64,000 nt of DNA from Sandaracinaceae bacterium (GCA_016706685.1 JADJJE010000001.1:764706-828705); one strand, 5' to 3'; shown: positions 26,735 through 35,655, counted from the first letter of the stretch. The notes: generated from the letters alone by a model not told the origin. Translations and numbers: made by a program.

Positions 26735-29700
26735 TCAACGTTGCAGGGCCGCGGCGGCCGCGCGACGAACGCTGCCGTCCGTGTCGGTGTCCCGCGCGCG
26801 CTCGAGGCCGGCTCGTGCCGGACCCGCGGTGCTGCCCGAAAGGCCCGCGATGGCCGCCTCTCGCACGAAGGCGTATCGGTCTTCCGTGGCCAGCTCCACC
26901 AGGTGCTGGACCAGCGTGGCCTGTTGGGCGGCCGAGAGGGCCACCGCGCCCTCGAGCGGCCTGGCGTAGCGCGAAAGCGTGTGCGTGGCCTCGAGCCGAG
27001 TGGGCCAGTGCGCGTGGTCACGTGCCAGCAGCGTCACCTGCTGGAGCGTCTGGTCGGTGGGCGCCCGCTCCCGCAGAACGCGCAGCGCAGCGCCCACCAC
27101 GGCGGGCTCGGAGTCACCCAGGGCCCCTGCGAGCGCCGCGTCCACGGCGTCTCCCGACAGCCGCGCCAGCACCACCAGCGCGCCCTCACGCACGCTGCGG
27201 TCCGGGTGCCGGGTGGCGTCGGCCACGTCCGGAACCAGGGCCGCGCCGAGCGCGGCCAGCTGCGTGAGCCCGCGCTCGCGCGCGCCCGGCTCCCAGCGCT
27301 CGAGGTCACGGGTCAGGGCACCCAGCCCAATCGTGCGCGGCCCTCCGACGCCGGCCCCCGCGGGACCCGCCGCCAGCAGGACCAGCGCACCGCGCACGGA
27401 CTCGACCGGCCCGCGAAGCGCATCTCGCGCGGCGTCCACCAGCGCGCCACGCAGCGGCTCGAGCTCGATGGCCCCGCCCGTGGCCGCGATGTCCAGCATC
27501 AGCGGGAGGTAGTCGGTGGCCTGCGCGGCCCCTTGCGGCACGGGGAACGGGCTCTCGTCGGTGCCGGCCGCAGCGCTCGCGCTGGGAATGGCATGCAGCG
27601 CCTGGGACGCAGCCTCGTGCTGCCCCTCGGCCACGTCGAAGAGCGCATAGGCCAGCGCCTCGCGCGCGTCGGCCGTGCCGACCTGACCGAGGGCGTGCGC
27701 CGAAGCGCGCGCCAAGAGACCCTCGCCCGCGCTGCGCAGCGAGGTCACCAGCACCGGCACGTCCTCGGCCATCCCGAGGCGCCCCAGCGCCCAGGCCGCG
27801 CAGGCCCGCACCGAGGGATCCGGATCGTCCGCCAGGAGCGCGCGGAGAGCCGGCGCGGCAGCACGCTCACGCGCACGCCCGAGGCCGAGCGCCGCGAAGG
27901 CGCGCACGCTGCGATCGCCCTCGCCCAGCAAGGCTCGCAGCATGGGCACCACGCGCCGGCCGCCCATGCGGGCGAGCGACCACGCGGCGGTCCCGCGCAG
28001 GCGGCTCTCGGCGCCGGTGGCCAGCACCTGGAAGCGCGGCGCCAGCGTGTCTGGCGCCACCGCACCCGCGCCGGTCAGCGCGCGCATGCGCAGGTCGCCG
28101 TCACGCTCGTCGTTCTCCGCCAGGGCGAGCAGGGGCCCGGCGGCGTTCGGGTTGCCGAGGTGCCCCAGCACCTCCACCGCGATGCGCTGCTGACGAGGGT
28201 CCTCGTCGGCCAGCGCCTCGAGCAGCGGCTTGATGGCGCGTGCGCCCAGGCGCCTCAGGTTGGCCTCGGCGGCCGCGCGCTCGGCGCCCGAGCTGGTGGC
28301 CAGCTGAATCCATGGCGACGTCATCTGGTCGTAGAGGTCCACCACCAGCTTGCGGAAGATGGGCCGCTGCACGTGAGCCAGCGCCATGGGCAGCAGCTCT
28401 TGCTCGAGGGTCTCGAGGGTGCCCTCGCCCAGGTTGATCTGCATGGACACACGGGCCGCTTGGGACACCAGCTCGTCGTCCGGGGAGGAGCGGATCACGC
28501 GGCGCAGCAGCGCGTCCGCCGCCCGCGCGTCGCCGGCGGCCAGATGCAGCTCGGCCAGCTGGAAGTACGTGGTGAAGAGCCGCTCGTTCAGCTCGATGGC
28601 ACGGCGGTAGCTCGCGATGGCGTTCGGGGTGTCCTGCCGCGAGCGGTAGAGCTCGCCCAGGCGGCGGTGCCCCTCGGCGTCGTCGGGCGAGCGCTGCACG
28701 GCCTCGGCGGCGAACGCCACGGCGTCCTCGTCGCGGTAGAGCGCGTGGGCGTGCTCGGCCATCTGCTGCAGGTAGCGCGGCGCGCGCCGGGCGTCGGCCT
28801 CCACCAAGCGGCGCAGCACCGTGATGGCGGCCGCGCGGTCACCCTCCACCACGTGCACGCGCTCGAGCGCGATGAGGCTCTCCACGTCTCCCGGCGCGAG
28901 CTCGATGAGCCGCGCCAGCGTGGCGCGCGCCGCCGGCAGGTCGCGCGGGCGGCGCTGCAGGTGCGCCTCGCTGAGGTAGCGGCCGGCCTCGAGGTCCGGC
29001 GGCGTGGCCGAGAACGCCACGGTCCACACGCCAAGCTGCGCCTGCAGCAAGCGCCGCCGCCCGTAGATGGCCACCACACGCCGCCGCGCCTCGCGCCGCG
29101 CAGCCCGCTCGACTCCGTCCATGGCGATGACGCGCTGCCAGACCTCGATGGCCTCCGTGTCGCGCGCGGCGCGCTGCTGCGGGGTCTCCCCGTCGAGCGG
29201 ACGCTCCAGCACGGTGGCGAGGCCACGCGCGTGCTCCACGTCGTCGGGGGCCAGGCGCAGCGCCTCGCGGTACGCCTCCTCCGCGCGCGCGTCCATGGCG
29301 TGGTCCGCGTACACGCCGGCCAGCGTGGCGTAGGCGCGAGCGCGGTCGGGCTCGGCCGTGAGGATGCGCTGCCAGACACGCACCGCGCCCGGCTCGTCCC
29401 CCTGATCCAGCAGCTGCTCGCCCAGCGCGATGAGGTGCGCAGGGTCGCTCGGGTCGATGCGCACCAGCTGCTCCACCTCACGCTGCGCCAGCTCGGTCTC
29501 CCCCCAGCGCGTGTAGAGTTCGGCCAGCGCCTCGTGCACCGCCGGGTCGCTGCCGAACTGGCGGCTGGACCCGGCCGCCAGGCGCAGGGCCTCCTCGCGC
29601 TGCCCGGTCTGCATGAGCAGCTGCGCCAGCTCCACCACGAAGCGCGGCTCGCGCGGGGCGCTGCGGATCAGCTGGCGGTACTCCGCGATGACCTCGTCCA

Positions 29701-30967
29701 GCCGCCCCGAGCGGGCCAGCAGCTGCGCCAGCCGCACCCGCGTGTCGATGTGCCGCGGGTTGCTGCCGAGCGCGCGGCGGTAGGCCACCAGCGCCTCTTC
29801 CTCGTGGCCCAGCTCGTCGTGCAGGCGCGCCACCAGCTCGTGCTCCTCGAAGCCTCCGCCGCCACCGGCCTCGAGCTCGGTGATCAGCTCGGCCAGCCGG
29901 TCGCCACGGCGGTAGGCCTCCACCATCCCGTCGTAGATCTCGGCGCGCACGCCGGACTCGCGCCCCGCCACGCGCAGCGCACGCTGGTAGGTGGCGATGG
30001 CCTCCTGCACCTGCCCGGCGCCCAGCTGGGCCTGCCCCAGCTCGCGCAGCACCGGCGCCAGCACGCGGTTGTCGCCGCGCAGCGAGGTCACTACGCGCTC
30101 GTACTCCTCGATCGCGCGCTGGTGGTGGCCGAGCCCCGTGAGCGCGCGCGCGAAAGCAGTGCGCTGGTAGATGCCGGCGTCAGCCCCGCGAGCCAGCTCG
30201 CGGTAGTGCGCGGCGGCGTCGTCGAAGTCGTTGGCGGCGAGCGCCAGCTGGGCCAGCTCTTCGCGCAGGTCACGCTGGGCTTGGTCTTCGCGGGTGAGCG
30301 TGAGCGCACGCCCGAGCGCGGCCCGTGCACCGGGCAGGTCGCCAGCCGCTGCGGCGAGCCGCCCCTGGGCGCCATGCGGAGCCGGGTCGTTCGGGCGCAA
30401 CGCCGCCGCCTCGGTGTACATCGCCAGCGCCTCGGCGCGCCGCTGCTGCGCCTTGTACAGGTGGCCCAGGATCATGCGCGCCGGATAGGCCTGCGGGTTG
30501 CTGCTGACCTCGCTGCTCAGCTCCGCCTGCAGGCGGTCCACGCTGCCGTCGCGTTCGCGGTAGAGGTCCACCAAACGCTGAAACGCGAACGTCTCGCGCG
30601 GGTCGCTATCCAGGATGGCGCGGTAGCGCGTGATCAGGGTCTCGGTGCGCTCGCCGTCCGGCTCGCTGCCCGTGGGCTGCCCGGCGGGGCCTGGACGCTG
30701 CGTGGCCGTGCCGGTCTCGCCGGGATCGTCGGGCTGCATGCTGGTCCCGGGACGCATGCTGGTGCCGGGCCGCATGCTGACCCCGGGGCGCATGGTGGTC
30801 CCCGGACGCATCCCCGGCGCAGGCTGCATCCCCGTGCCGGGCCGCATGGTCAGGCCCCAGTCCTGGGCGTGGGCGGGGGCCCCTCCCGCGAGCGTGAAGA
30901 GCAGCGCGGCGCTGGCGAGGCAGAAAGGACCCGGGGCTGGCAGAGAGAGACGCGCGAGGTCGAACAC
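26735..30967 (-). CDS. Giant exported TPR plus HEAT-repeat scaffold protein
   Basis: About 1410 residues. The proposed start GTG 30967 gives a clean signal peptide ending A-P-A-H-A-Q; an upstream GTG at 31081 is also open, so the start is uncertain. Next comes a low-complexity stretch of M-R-P-G-T-S-like hexapeptides (18-bp DNA repeat, about 30740-30850). Then come more than fifteen tetratricopeptide repeats (roughly residues 80-900, e.g. A-L-A-M-Y-T-E-A-A-A-L-R-P-N-D-P), and a HEAT/PBS-lyase-type repeat array to the end (e.g. R-G-T-A-A-W-S-L-A-R-M-G). Both halves are protein-binding solenoids, so a periplasmic assembly platform is likely. An equally long open frame on the opposite strand is a shadow. 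It is the largest gene in the window. Confidence 0.85.
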   Translation of the reverse strand: MFDLARLSLPAPGPFCLASAALLFTLAGGAPAHAQDWGLTMRPGTGMQPAPGMRPGTTMRPGVSMRPGTSMRPGTSMQPDDPGETGTATQRPGPAGQPTGSEPDGERTETLITRYRAILDSDPRETFAFQRLVDLYRERDGSVDRLQAELSSEVSSNPQAYPARMILGHLYKAQQRRAEALAMYTEAAALRPNDPAPHGAQGRLAAAAGDLPGARAALGRALTLTREDQAQRDLREELAQLALAANDFDDAAAHYRELARGADAGIYQRTAFARALTGLGHHQRAIEEYERVVTSLRGDNRVLAPVLRELGQAQLGAGQVQEAIATYQRALRVAGRESGVRAEIYDGMVEAYRRGDRLAELITELEAGGGGGFEEHELVARLHDELGHEEEALVAYRRALGSNPRHIDTRVRLAQLLARSGRLDEVIAEYRQLIRSAPREPRFVVELAQLLMQTGQREEALRLAAGSSRQFGSDPAVHEALAELYTRWGETELAQREVEQLVRIDPSDPAHLIALGEQLLDQGDEPGAVRVWQRILTAEPDRARAYATLAGVYADHAMDARAEEAYREALRLAPDDVEHARGLATVLERPLDGETPQQRAARDTEAIEVWQRVIAMDGVERAARREARRRVVAIYGRRRLLQAQLGVWTVAFSATPPDLEAGRYLSEAHLQRRPRDLPAARATLARLIELAPGDVESLIALERVHVVEGDRAAAITVLRRLVEADARRAPRYLQQMAEHAHALYRDEDAVAFAAEAVQRSPDDAEGHRRLGELYRSRQDTPNAIASYRRAIELNERLFTTYFQLAELHLAAGDARAADALLRRVIRSSPDDELVSQAARVSMQINLGEGTLETLEQELLPMALAHVQRPIFRKLVVDLYDQMTSPWIQLATSSGAERAAAEANLRRLGARAIKPLLEALADEDPRQQRIAVEVLGHLGNPNAAGPLLALAENDERDGDLRMRALTGAGAVAPDTLAPRFQVLATGAESRLRGTAAWSLARMGGRRVVPMLRALLGEGDRSVRAFAALGLGRARERAAAPALRALLADDPDPSVRACAAWALGRLGMAEDVPVLVTSLRSAGEGLLARASAHALGQVGTADAREALAYALFDVAEGQHEAASQALHAIPSASAAAGTDESPFPVPQGAAQATDYLPLMLDIAATGGAIELEPLRGALVDAARDALRGPVESVRGALVLLAAGPAGAGVGGPRTIGLGALTRDLERWEPGARERGLTQLAALGAALVPDVADATRHPDRSVREGALVVLARLSGDAVDAALAGALGDSEPAVVGAALRVLRERAPTDQTLQQVTLLARDHAHWPTRLEATHTLSRYARPLEGAVALSAAQQATLVQHLVELATEDRYAFVREAAIAGLSGSTAGPARAGLERARDTDTDGSVRRAAAAALQR

Positions 30968-31158
30968 GAGGGGCAGGATAGCGGGGTTTCTGGCGCGCCG
31001 CTGGCGAGTTCCGCGCTCACTCGGTGGATGAGCGGTGAGGTTCGGGATGGCCCCCCGGTTGCCCCAACGGGGTCCGTGCACTAACTAGAGGGCCTTCGGA
31101 TGGCGAGCCGAGCGCGGCCTCTCGCGCGGGCGGAGCCGGTCCGACGCAGAGAGCTCGC

Positions 31159-31812
31159 ATGTCACGTCTCGCTGGTGCTCAACTCGAGCGCCCCCCCGGA
31201 AAGAAATACGCCAGCGCCCTGCGCTTCGCCGAGATCCGCCCCCCGCTGCCGGTGCCGCGCGCCGGCACGCTGGCCCGCTGGCGTGACGACCTGGCCGACG
31301 ACTTCGAGCTGGCCCTCGAGGCGCCGCTCGGGACGTTCCGCGGCGCTGCGGGGGAGCTGCGCATCGACGAGGGCGTCATGGACCGCGTGGCCTGGCTGCG
31401 CGACGCCCTGGTGGCCCTGCGCGCCTTCGCCCTGGTGGTGCGCACGTCGGCCGACATCACGCCGAGCCGCCGCGACCGCGACCGTCTGTCCGCCTGCCTG
31501 GATCTGTTGCGCGTCGATGGCGTGACCATCGTCTGGGAGGCCCGCGGCCTGTGGGAGCCCGAGGAGTTCGCCGTGCGGGCGCTCGAGCTGAACACCGTCC
31601 CCGCGTTCGACCCGCTCAGCACCCCTGCCCCGGTCGGCGGGCCCTTCCAGTACGCCCGCGTGCCCACCGTGGGGCAGCGCGCCCGCATCAGCGAGGGGCT
31701 GCTCTACGAGATCGACCAGGCCCTGGCCGAGTCCGAGCGCGCCTACGTGGCCATCGAGTCGTCGCAGTCCTTCCGGCGCGCGACCGAGCTGCAAGCGCTC
31801 TTCGACGCTTAG
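31159..31812 (+). CDS. DUF72-like protein (YecE-related)
   Basis: A 217-aa protein that I match loosely to the DUF72/YecE TIM-barrel family. Evidence: L-V-V-R-T-S-A-D-I-T-P-S, a helix, then V-T-I-V-W-E-A-R-G-L-W (the family's E-x-R-x-x-x-W element), a Y-A-R-V strand, and a final S-E-R-A-Y-V-A-I-E-S-S-Q-S-F-R-R-A with the Phe/Asn-Asn-type strand altered. It is shorter and more diverged than usual members (about 240-280 aa). The stop is 4 bp before the NFACT gene, so the two form an operon. Confidence 0.6.
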   Translation: MSRLAGAQLERPPGKKYASALRFAEIRPPLPVPRAGTLARWRDDLADDFELALEAPLGTFRGAAGELRIDEGVMDRVAWLRDALVALRAFALVVRTSADITPSRRDRDRLSACLDLLRVDGVTIVWEARGLWEPEEFAVRALELNTVPAFDPLSTPAPVGGPFQYARVPTVGQRARISEGLLYEIDQALAESERAYVAIESSQSFRRATELQALFDA

Positions 31813-31816
31813 AGCG

Positions 31817-33274
31817 ATGCGCACGCTCGGTCGCATCACCCGCATCGACCGGCCGAGCGCGGCGCTCTTCGCCTTCTCGTTGCGTGGCCACGGCGACGCG
31901 GAGGTGCTGCTCTTGGGGACCCGTGCGCCCGCCTGGGGTGCTGGGCTCGTGCCCACGCGGCCACGGGGCGCTCCGGCCGACGCGCTGACGCAGGGGCTGC
32001 GACGGCGCCTCGAGGGGGCCGAGGTGCTCTCGGTGGAAGAGACCCCCAGCGGCCTCGCCGTTCAGCTGCGGCTGGCCGAAGACCCCGCCCCGACGGCACA
32101 GCCCACGGGAGGCCCTTCGCCTGCGGGGGCACCGGACGCCGACATCAGCAGCCCCGTCAGCGCATGGCTGCTCGTGAACCGCGAGCGGGGCGCCGTCACC
32201 CTCCTGGTGGATGGTCAGCCCGTGCTGGTCACCCACCCTGGTGTACCTGCCGGGGAGCCCCCGACTCCCACCGACGACGCCCGGCTCTCGCGCGCCGAGC
32301 TGGTGGTGCATGGCCCCCTCCTGTTGCGTGCGGAGGCCAGCGAGCTGCTGACCAGCGCCCGGCGCTCACTCGGCACGGCGCTCGCCCGGACCCTCAAGCG
32401 CCTGACCCGCAAGCTGCACGCCATCGAGGCGGACGCCGCGCGGGCCGACCACGCGCCACAGCTGAGGCTCGACGCCGACCTGCTGCTCGCTCACGGCCAT
32501 CAGGCGCAGCGCGCTGCAGATGGGACCGGCTGGGTGATGGCGCAGGACTGGAGCGCGGACCCACCCGTCGAGCGGCGCATCCCCCTCGAGCGCGGTGAGC
32601 GACCGGCCGATCGCGCGGCCCGGCTCTATCACCAGGCGCGGCGCCTCGAGCGTGGGGTCAAGGTGGCCGAGGAGCGTTGGCTCCTGGCCGAGGCCCAGCT
32701 GGGGCAGGTACGGGAGCTTGCCGCGGGCTGCGCCGCCGCCACCACGCTGGCCGAGCTGGACGCCATCGCCAAGACGGCGCTCGGGCTGGGCATCCGCGAG
32801 GTGGACGACACCGCCCCGTCGGCGGTGGGTCGCGCCAGCCCGGCGAAGCGCCGCCCAACGAACAAGGCGGATCAAGAGCGAAACCCGTTTCGCCGCTTCG
32901 TGTCCAGCAGTGGTCACCCCATCTGGGTGGGCCGCTCCGCCCGCGAGAACGACGCGCTCACGCTCCACCATGCCAAGCCGTATCACGTGTGGTTGCACGT
33001 GGAGGGCCGGGCCGGCTCACATGTGATCATCCCCTTGATACGCGGCGCCGAGCTCCCGAGCGATCTCCTGATCGATGCCGCCCACCTGGCCGCGCACTCC
33101 AGCGATGCGCGAGACGAGTCGCTCGTGGAGGTGATCTACGCCGAGCGCCGTCACGTGGTGAAGCCACGTGGATACCCTGCTGGGGCCGTGCGCGTGGACC
33201 GCCGCAAGACGCTGGCCCTGCGACAGGAGCCCGCGCGCCGAGACGCATTGCTCGCGGGCGAACGGCGCGTCTGA
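31817..33274 (+). CDS. NFACT-domain protein (RqcH/Rqc2-like)
   Basis: A 485-aa protein of the fibronectin-binding-A/Rqc2 family. The C-terminal NFACT-R domain (about 355-470) is clear: F-V-S-S-S-G-H-P-I-W-V-G-R-S-A, then E-N-D-A-L-T, and W-L-H-V-E-G-R-A-G-S-H-V-I-I-P, which is the tRNA- and ribosome-contacting motif. The centre (about 180-320) has the charged coiled-coil segment, and the N-terminal NFACT-N part is shorter and diverged. Bacterial RqcH recruits Ala-tRNA to obstructed large subunits to tag stalled peptides. At 485 residues against the usual 550-590, it may have a reduced N-terminal domain, so full RqcH function is not assured. A strong terminator follows. Confidence 0.82.
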   Translation: MRTLGRITRIDRPSAALFAFSLRGHGDAEVLLLGTRAPAWGAGLVPTRPRGAPADALTQGLRRRLEGAEVLSVEETPSGLAVQLRLAEDPAPTAQPTGGPSPAGAPDADISSPVSAWLLVNRERGAVTLLVDGQPVLVTHPGVPAGEPPTPTDDARLSRAELVVHGPLLLRAEASELLTSARRSLGTALARTLKRLTRKLHAIEADAARADHAPQLRLDADLLLAHGHQAQRAADGTGWVMAQDWSADPPVERRIPLERGERPADRAARLYHQARRLERGVKVAEERWLLAEAQLGQVRELAAGCAAATTLAELDAIAKTALGLGIREVDDTAPSAVGRASPAKRRPTNKADQERNPFRRFVSSSGHPIWVGRSARENDALTLHHAKPYHVWLHVEGRAGSHVIIPLIRGAELPSDLLIDAAHLAAHSSDARDESLVEVIYAERRHVVKPRGYPAGAVRVDRRKTLALRQEPARRDALLAGERRV

Positions 33275-33293
33275 GCGATCCCACAAGACGATC

Positions 33294-33334
33294 AAGAGCG
33301 CCCCGACGAGGGAATCGTCGGGGCGCTCTTTGTT
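33294..33334 (+). terminator. Rho-independent terminator, 16-bp perfect stem
   Basis: AAGAGCGCCCCGACGA (33294-33309) pairs perfectly with 33315-33330 around a 5-nt loop and runs into TTTGTT. It begins 20 nt after the NFACT stop. This is the strongest intrinsic terminator in the window. Confidence 0.85.
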
Positions 33335-33501
33335 CTGCCTCCCACCGGGCGGCCCTTTCAGCGGACTCCTTCGGAACCTAGTGGTTCGTCGGGTGGTGCG
33401 CTGTGGGGCTTGGCATCGGCGGGGGCTCCACAGATGGGGTGGTTACGCGCGGCGTTCCCGCGACGCGGACACCCAACTCATGGGGCGCCCGCCGAGAACT
33501 C

Positions 33502-33789
33502 TCAGGCAGCCGGAGCGGCCGGAGCAGCCTTAGGGGCAGCCTTCTTGGCGGCCTTCTTCGGAGCAGCCTTCTTGGCGGCCTTCTTCGGAGCAGCCTTCTT
33601 GGCGGCCTTCTTCGGAGCAGCCTTCTTGGCGGCCTTCTTCGGAGCAGCCTTCTTGGCGGCCTTCTTCGGGGCAGCCTTCTTGGCGGCCTTCTTCGGGGCA
33701 GCCTTCTTGGCGGCCTTCTTCGGGGCAGCCTTCTTGGTGGCGGCCTTCTTGGGGGCAGCCTTCTTAGCGGTCGTCTTCTTGGTAGCCAT
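33502..33789 (-). CDS. Histone H1-like Lys/Ala-rich DNA-binding protein
   Basis: A 95-aa protein made almost only of Lys, Ala, Pro and Thr, with K-K-A-A-P-K-K-A-A repeated along its length, like bacterial histone-H1-like and AlgP C-terminal tails. Such tails bind and compact DNA without fixed structure. The start is clear: ATG 33789 with GGAGGAGG about 8 nt upstream, and a promoter with a perfect TTGACA behind it. The coding DNA is a nearly perfect 27-bp tandem repeat, so the length probably varies between strains. Net charge is strongly positive and no globular domain is present. Confidence 0.85.
   Translation of the reverse strand: MATKKTTAKKAAPKKAATKKAAPKKAAKKAAPKKAAKKAAPKKAAKKAAPKKAAKKAAPKKAAKKAAPKKAAKKAAPKKAAKKAAPKAAPAAPAA
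33536..33724. repeat. 27-bp tandem repeat (seven units) within the histone-like gene
   Basis: Seven consecutive 27-bp units start at 33536 (GCAGCCTTCTTGGCGGCC and so on). They are identical except that the last base is A in the first four units and G in the next three. Degenerate units continue to about 33780. The repeat encodes the nine-residue A-A-K-K-A-A-P-K-K period. Confidence 0.9.
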
Positions 33790-33828
33790 AATAGGACCTC
33801 CTCCAGATGGGGTCAGCAGAACAAACGT

Positions 33829-33858
33829 ACCGTATTGTCACGTCACGTCATGTGTCAA
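33829..33858 (-). promoter_or_regulatory. Promoter of the histone-like gene
   Basis: On the minus strand there is a perfect -35 TTGACA (33858-33853). The best -10 is TACGGT at 33834-33829 (18-bp spacer), or ATACGG with 17 bp. The spacer contains GTGAC repeated in tandem. It lies about 40 bp upstream of ATG 33789. Confidence 0.6.
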
Positions 33859-34000
33859 GCACAACCGCACATAATTTATACATAACTTTGTCTCTTTTGA
33901 CCGAGAAAGGGGGCCAAATAGGGAATAACATCTCGAAATCATTCGATTTTACGAAATCGTCGCAAAAGTGAAAATTCCATCCACTTTTTGCGATCCAGGG
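33859..34000. promoter_or_regulatory. A+T-rich divergent intergenic region with hairpins
   Basis: This is the most A+T-rich stretch in the window, lying between the histone-like gene (minus) and the OmpA-like gene (plus). It contains a stem CGCAAAAGTG (33961-33970) with CACTTTTTGCG (33982-33992), and CGATTTTA/CGAAATCG upstream. A TTGACC at 33896-33901 could serve the plus-strand gene, but I see no good -10 at the right distance. Such A+T-rich DNA could bind nucleoid proteins. Confidence 0.45.
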
Positions 34001-34075
34001 GCTTGCCGCCGATCCGCCGCGCGCGTTGACAGCGCCGATCTCGGCCCGGTAGGGTGCGGCCAACTGGAGAAGCCC

Positions 34076-34909
34076 ATGTCCGCTACCCCTCGCTCGCACC
34101 GCCGCCTCCCTCCCCTCGCTCTGTGCCTGTCTCTGGGGCTGGCCGCCGCCGCCACGGCCAGCTGCGGGCCCTCGCAAGAAGACCTGGACGCCGAGCGCGC
34201 TCGCGTCCGAGAGCTGGAGTCGGCCCTCGAGACCGCGAACGGGCAGCGCGCCGAGGTGGACGCCCGCTTGGCCGCCCTCGGCGAGCAGAACACGGAGCTG
34301 GCCCAGCGGTTGCGCGCTTTGGGGCAAAACGTCGAGGAATTGGAGGGCGAGCGCTCCACCTTGGCGGCCAACCTGGCCGAGACCCGCCGGGCGCTCGAGG
34401 AGCTCCGTGAGCGTGAGCGTCAGGCCCAAGCCCGTGTGGCCACCTTCCGCAGCCTGATCGAGCGCTTCCGGTCGATGATCGAGAGCGGCCGGCTGCGGGT
34501 GCGCATCGTGCGCAATCGCATGGTGGTGGAGCTGCCCACCGGCATCTTGTTCGACTCCGCCAGCTCCGAGCTGAAGGAAGAGGGCCTCGCCACCCTGAAC
34601 GAGGTGACGAGCGTCCTCCGCGAGATCGACAACCGCGAGTTCCAGATCGCAGGCCACACGGACAACCTGGCCATCCGCACGCGGCAGTTCCCGGACAACT
34701 GGGCGCTGTCCACGGCCCGCGCCGTGACGGTGGCGCGACACATGATCACCCAGGGGGTGCCGGCCAACCGCATCTCTGCCGCCGGACACGCGGACACCCA
34801 GCCCATGGCGTCCAACGACGACGAGGCCGGGCGCGCGCTGAACCGCCGCATCGAGATCGTGCTGCTGCCCAACCTGGACGAGCTGCCGGATCTCACCTCT
34901 CTCGAGTAG
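34076..34909 (+). CDS. OmpA-family lipoprotein with coiled coil
   Basis: A 277-aa outer-membrane-type lipoprotein. ATG 34076 has GGAGA 6 nt upstream and begins a signal ending T-A-S-C (lipidated Cys near residue 29). Residues about 32-130 form a long coiled coil (R-V-R-E-L-E-S-A-L-E and E-E-L-E-G-E-R-S-T-L repeats). The C-terminal OmpA domain (about 150-275) has F-D-S-A-S-S-E-L, G-H-T-D-N and A-L-N-R-R-I-E-I-V, the peptidoglycan-binding Asp and Arg being present. It probably spaces or links the outer membrane and cell wall. No other Pal/Tol gene is adjacent. Confidence 0.9.
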   Translation: MSATPRSHRRLPPLALCLSLGLAAAATASCGPSQEDLDAERARVRELESALETANGQRAEVDARLAALGEQNTELAQRLRALGQNVEELEGERSTLAANLAETRRALEELRERERQAQARVATFRSLIERFRSMIESGRLRVRIVRNRMVVELPTGILFDSASSELKEEGLATLNEVTSVLREIDNREFQIAGHTDNLAIRTRQFPDNWALSTARAVTVARHMITQGVPANRISAAGHADTQPMASNDDEAGRALNRRIEIVLLPNLDELPDLTSLE

Positions 34910-34918
34910 CCCCTGAAA

Positions 34919-34969
34919 CTGAACCGCCGTTCAGCTTCGGTTGACGAAGCCCGCGTGGTCGCGTAGTAT
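34919..34969 (+). promoter_or_regulatory. cdnL promoter with LexA-box-like palindrome
   Basis: A sigma-70-type promoter: -35 TTGACG (34941-34946), 17-bp spacer, -10 TAGTAT (34964-34969), placing the transcript start about 155 nt before the cdnL ATG. Just upstream lies the palindrome CTGAAC-CGCC-GTTCAG (34919-34934). With the next base C it matches 15 of 17 positions of the Myxococcus LexA consensus CTRHAMRYBYGTTCAGS as I remember it. This would suggest SOS control or a shared operator; untested. Confidence 0.65.
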
Positions 34970-35130
34970 TGGCCGGCTTCAGGTCCGAGTTCGGGCTTGA
35001 GGACACGCATCCGGCGCGCTCGTCAAGCTGACGAGCCGCTCAGACGCGGCCGCGTGGTTTGGTCGAGGCGACCCCTTCGCTCGGTCGCGCACCTCGCGAT
35101 CACCGACGATTCATTGTTGAGGGAGTCCTC

Positions 35131-35655
35131 ATGCAGACGCAGCACCAGTTCAAGGTGGGCGACAAGGCCGTGTATCCCGCCCGCGGAGTGGCCGAGATCG
35201 TGGCCATCGAAGAGCGCGACATCGGCGGCAACAAGATGCAGTTCTACATCCTGCAGATCCTCGGGAACGACCCGAAGAGCGCTGCAGGCGCAGACAAGAT
35301 CATGGTGCCGGTCAGCAACGCCAAGAACGTCGGGCTCCGCTCGCTGCTCTCGGAAGAGGACATCACCGACATCTTCGAGATCCTGAACGAAGAGCCGGTG
35401 GCCTTCGACAACCAGACCTGGAACCGCCGTTACCGGGGTTTCATGGACAAGATCAAGACCGGTTCCCCCTTCGACGCCGCCGAGGTCATGCGCGACCTCT
35501 ACCGGCTGCGCTGCGAGAAAAACCTGTCGTTCGGCGAGCGCCGCATGCTGGAGACCGCCCGCAACCTGATCGTCAAGGAGATCTCGGTGGCCCGCGGGCG
35601 GGACGAGGAAAAGATCACGGCGGAGATCGAGTCGATCTTCGACGAAGCGGTCTGA
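35131..35655 (+). CDS. cdnL: CarD/CdnL-family RNA polymerase-binding regulator
   Basis: A 174-aa protein that fits CdnL, the short CarD type lacking a HMG-like tail. It starts at ATG 35131 with GAGGGAG upstream. The N-terminal RNA-polymerase-interacting Tudor-like domain (about 5-70: F-K-V-G-D-K-A-V-Y-P-A-R-G-V-A-E-I) binds the beta subunit. The helical C-terminal domain (about 80-170) has T-W-N-R-R-Y-R-G-F-M-D-K-I-K-T-G and L-S-F-G-E-R-R-M-L, including the Trp that stabilises open promoter complexes, notably at rRNA promoters. In Myxococcus CdnL is essential. An insertion around residue 50 (N-D-P-K-S-A-A-G-A-D) is longer than usual. Confidence 0.93.
   Translation: MQTQHQFKVGDKAVYPARGVAEIVAIEERDIGGNKMQFYILQILGNDPKSAAGADKIMVPVSNAKNVGLRSLLSEEDITDIFEILNEEPVAFDNQTWNRRYRGFMDKIKTGSPFDAAEVMRDLYRLRCEKNLSFGERRMLETARNLIVKEISVARGRDEEKITAEIESIFDEAV

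Noticed and set aside
26675..31084. 1469-aa open frame on the plus strand
   Set aside because: It is antisense to the TPR/HEAT gene, His/Arg/Gln-rich with no motif; an artefact of high-G+C codon use.
33335..33501. Possible tRNA (GGTTCG near 33378)
   Set aside because: No acceptor, D-arm or anticodon stem can be built around it.
33536..33724. 27-bp repeats as a possible CRISPR array
   Set aside because: Repeats are directly adjacent without spacers and encode a Lys/Ala-rich protein with a clear start and promoter.
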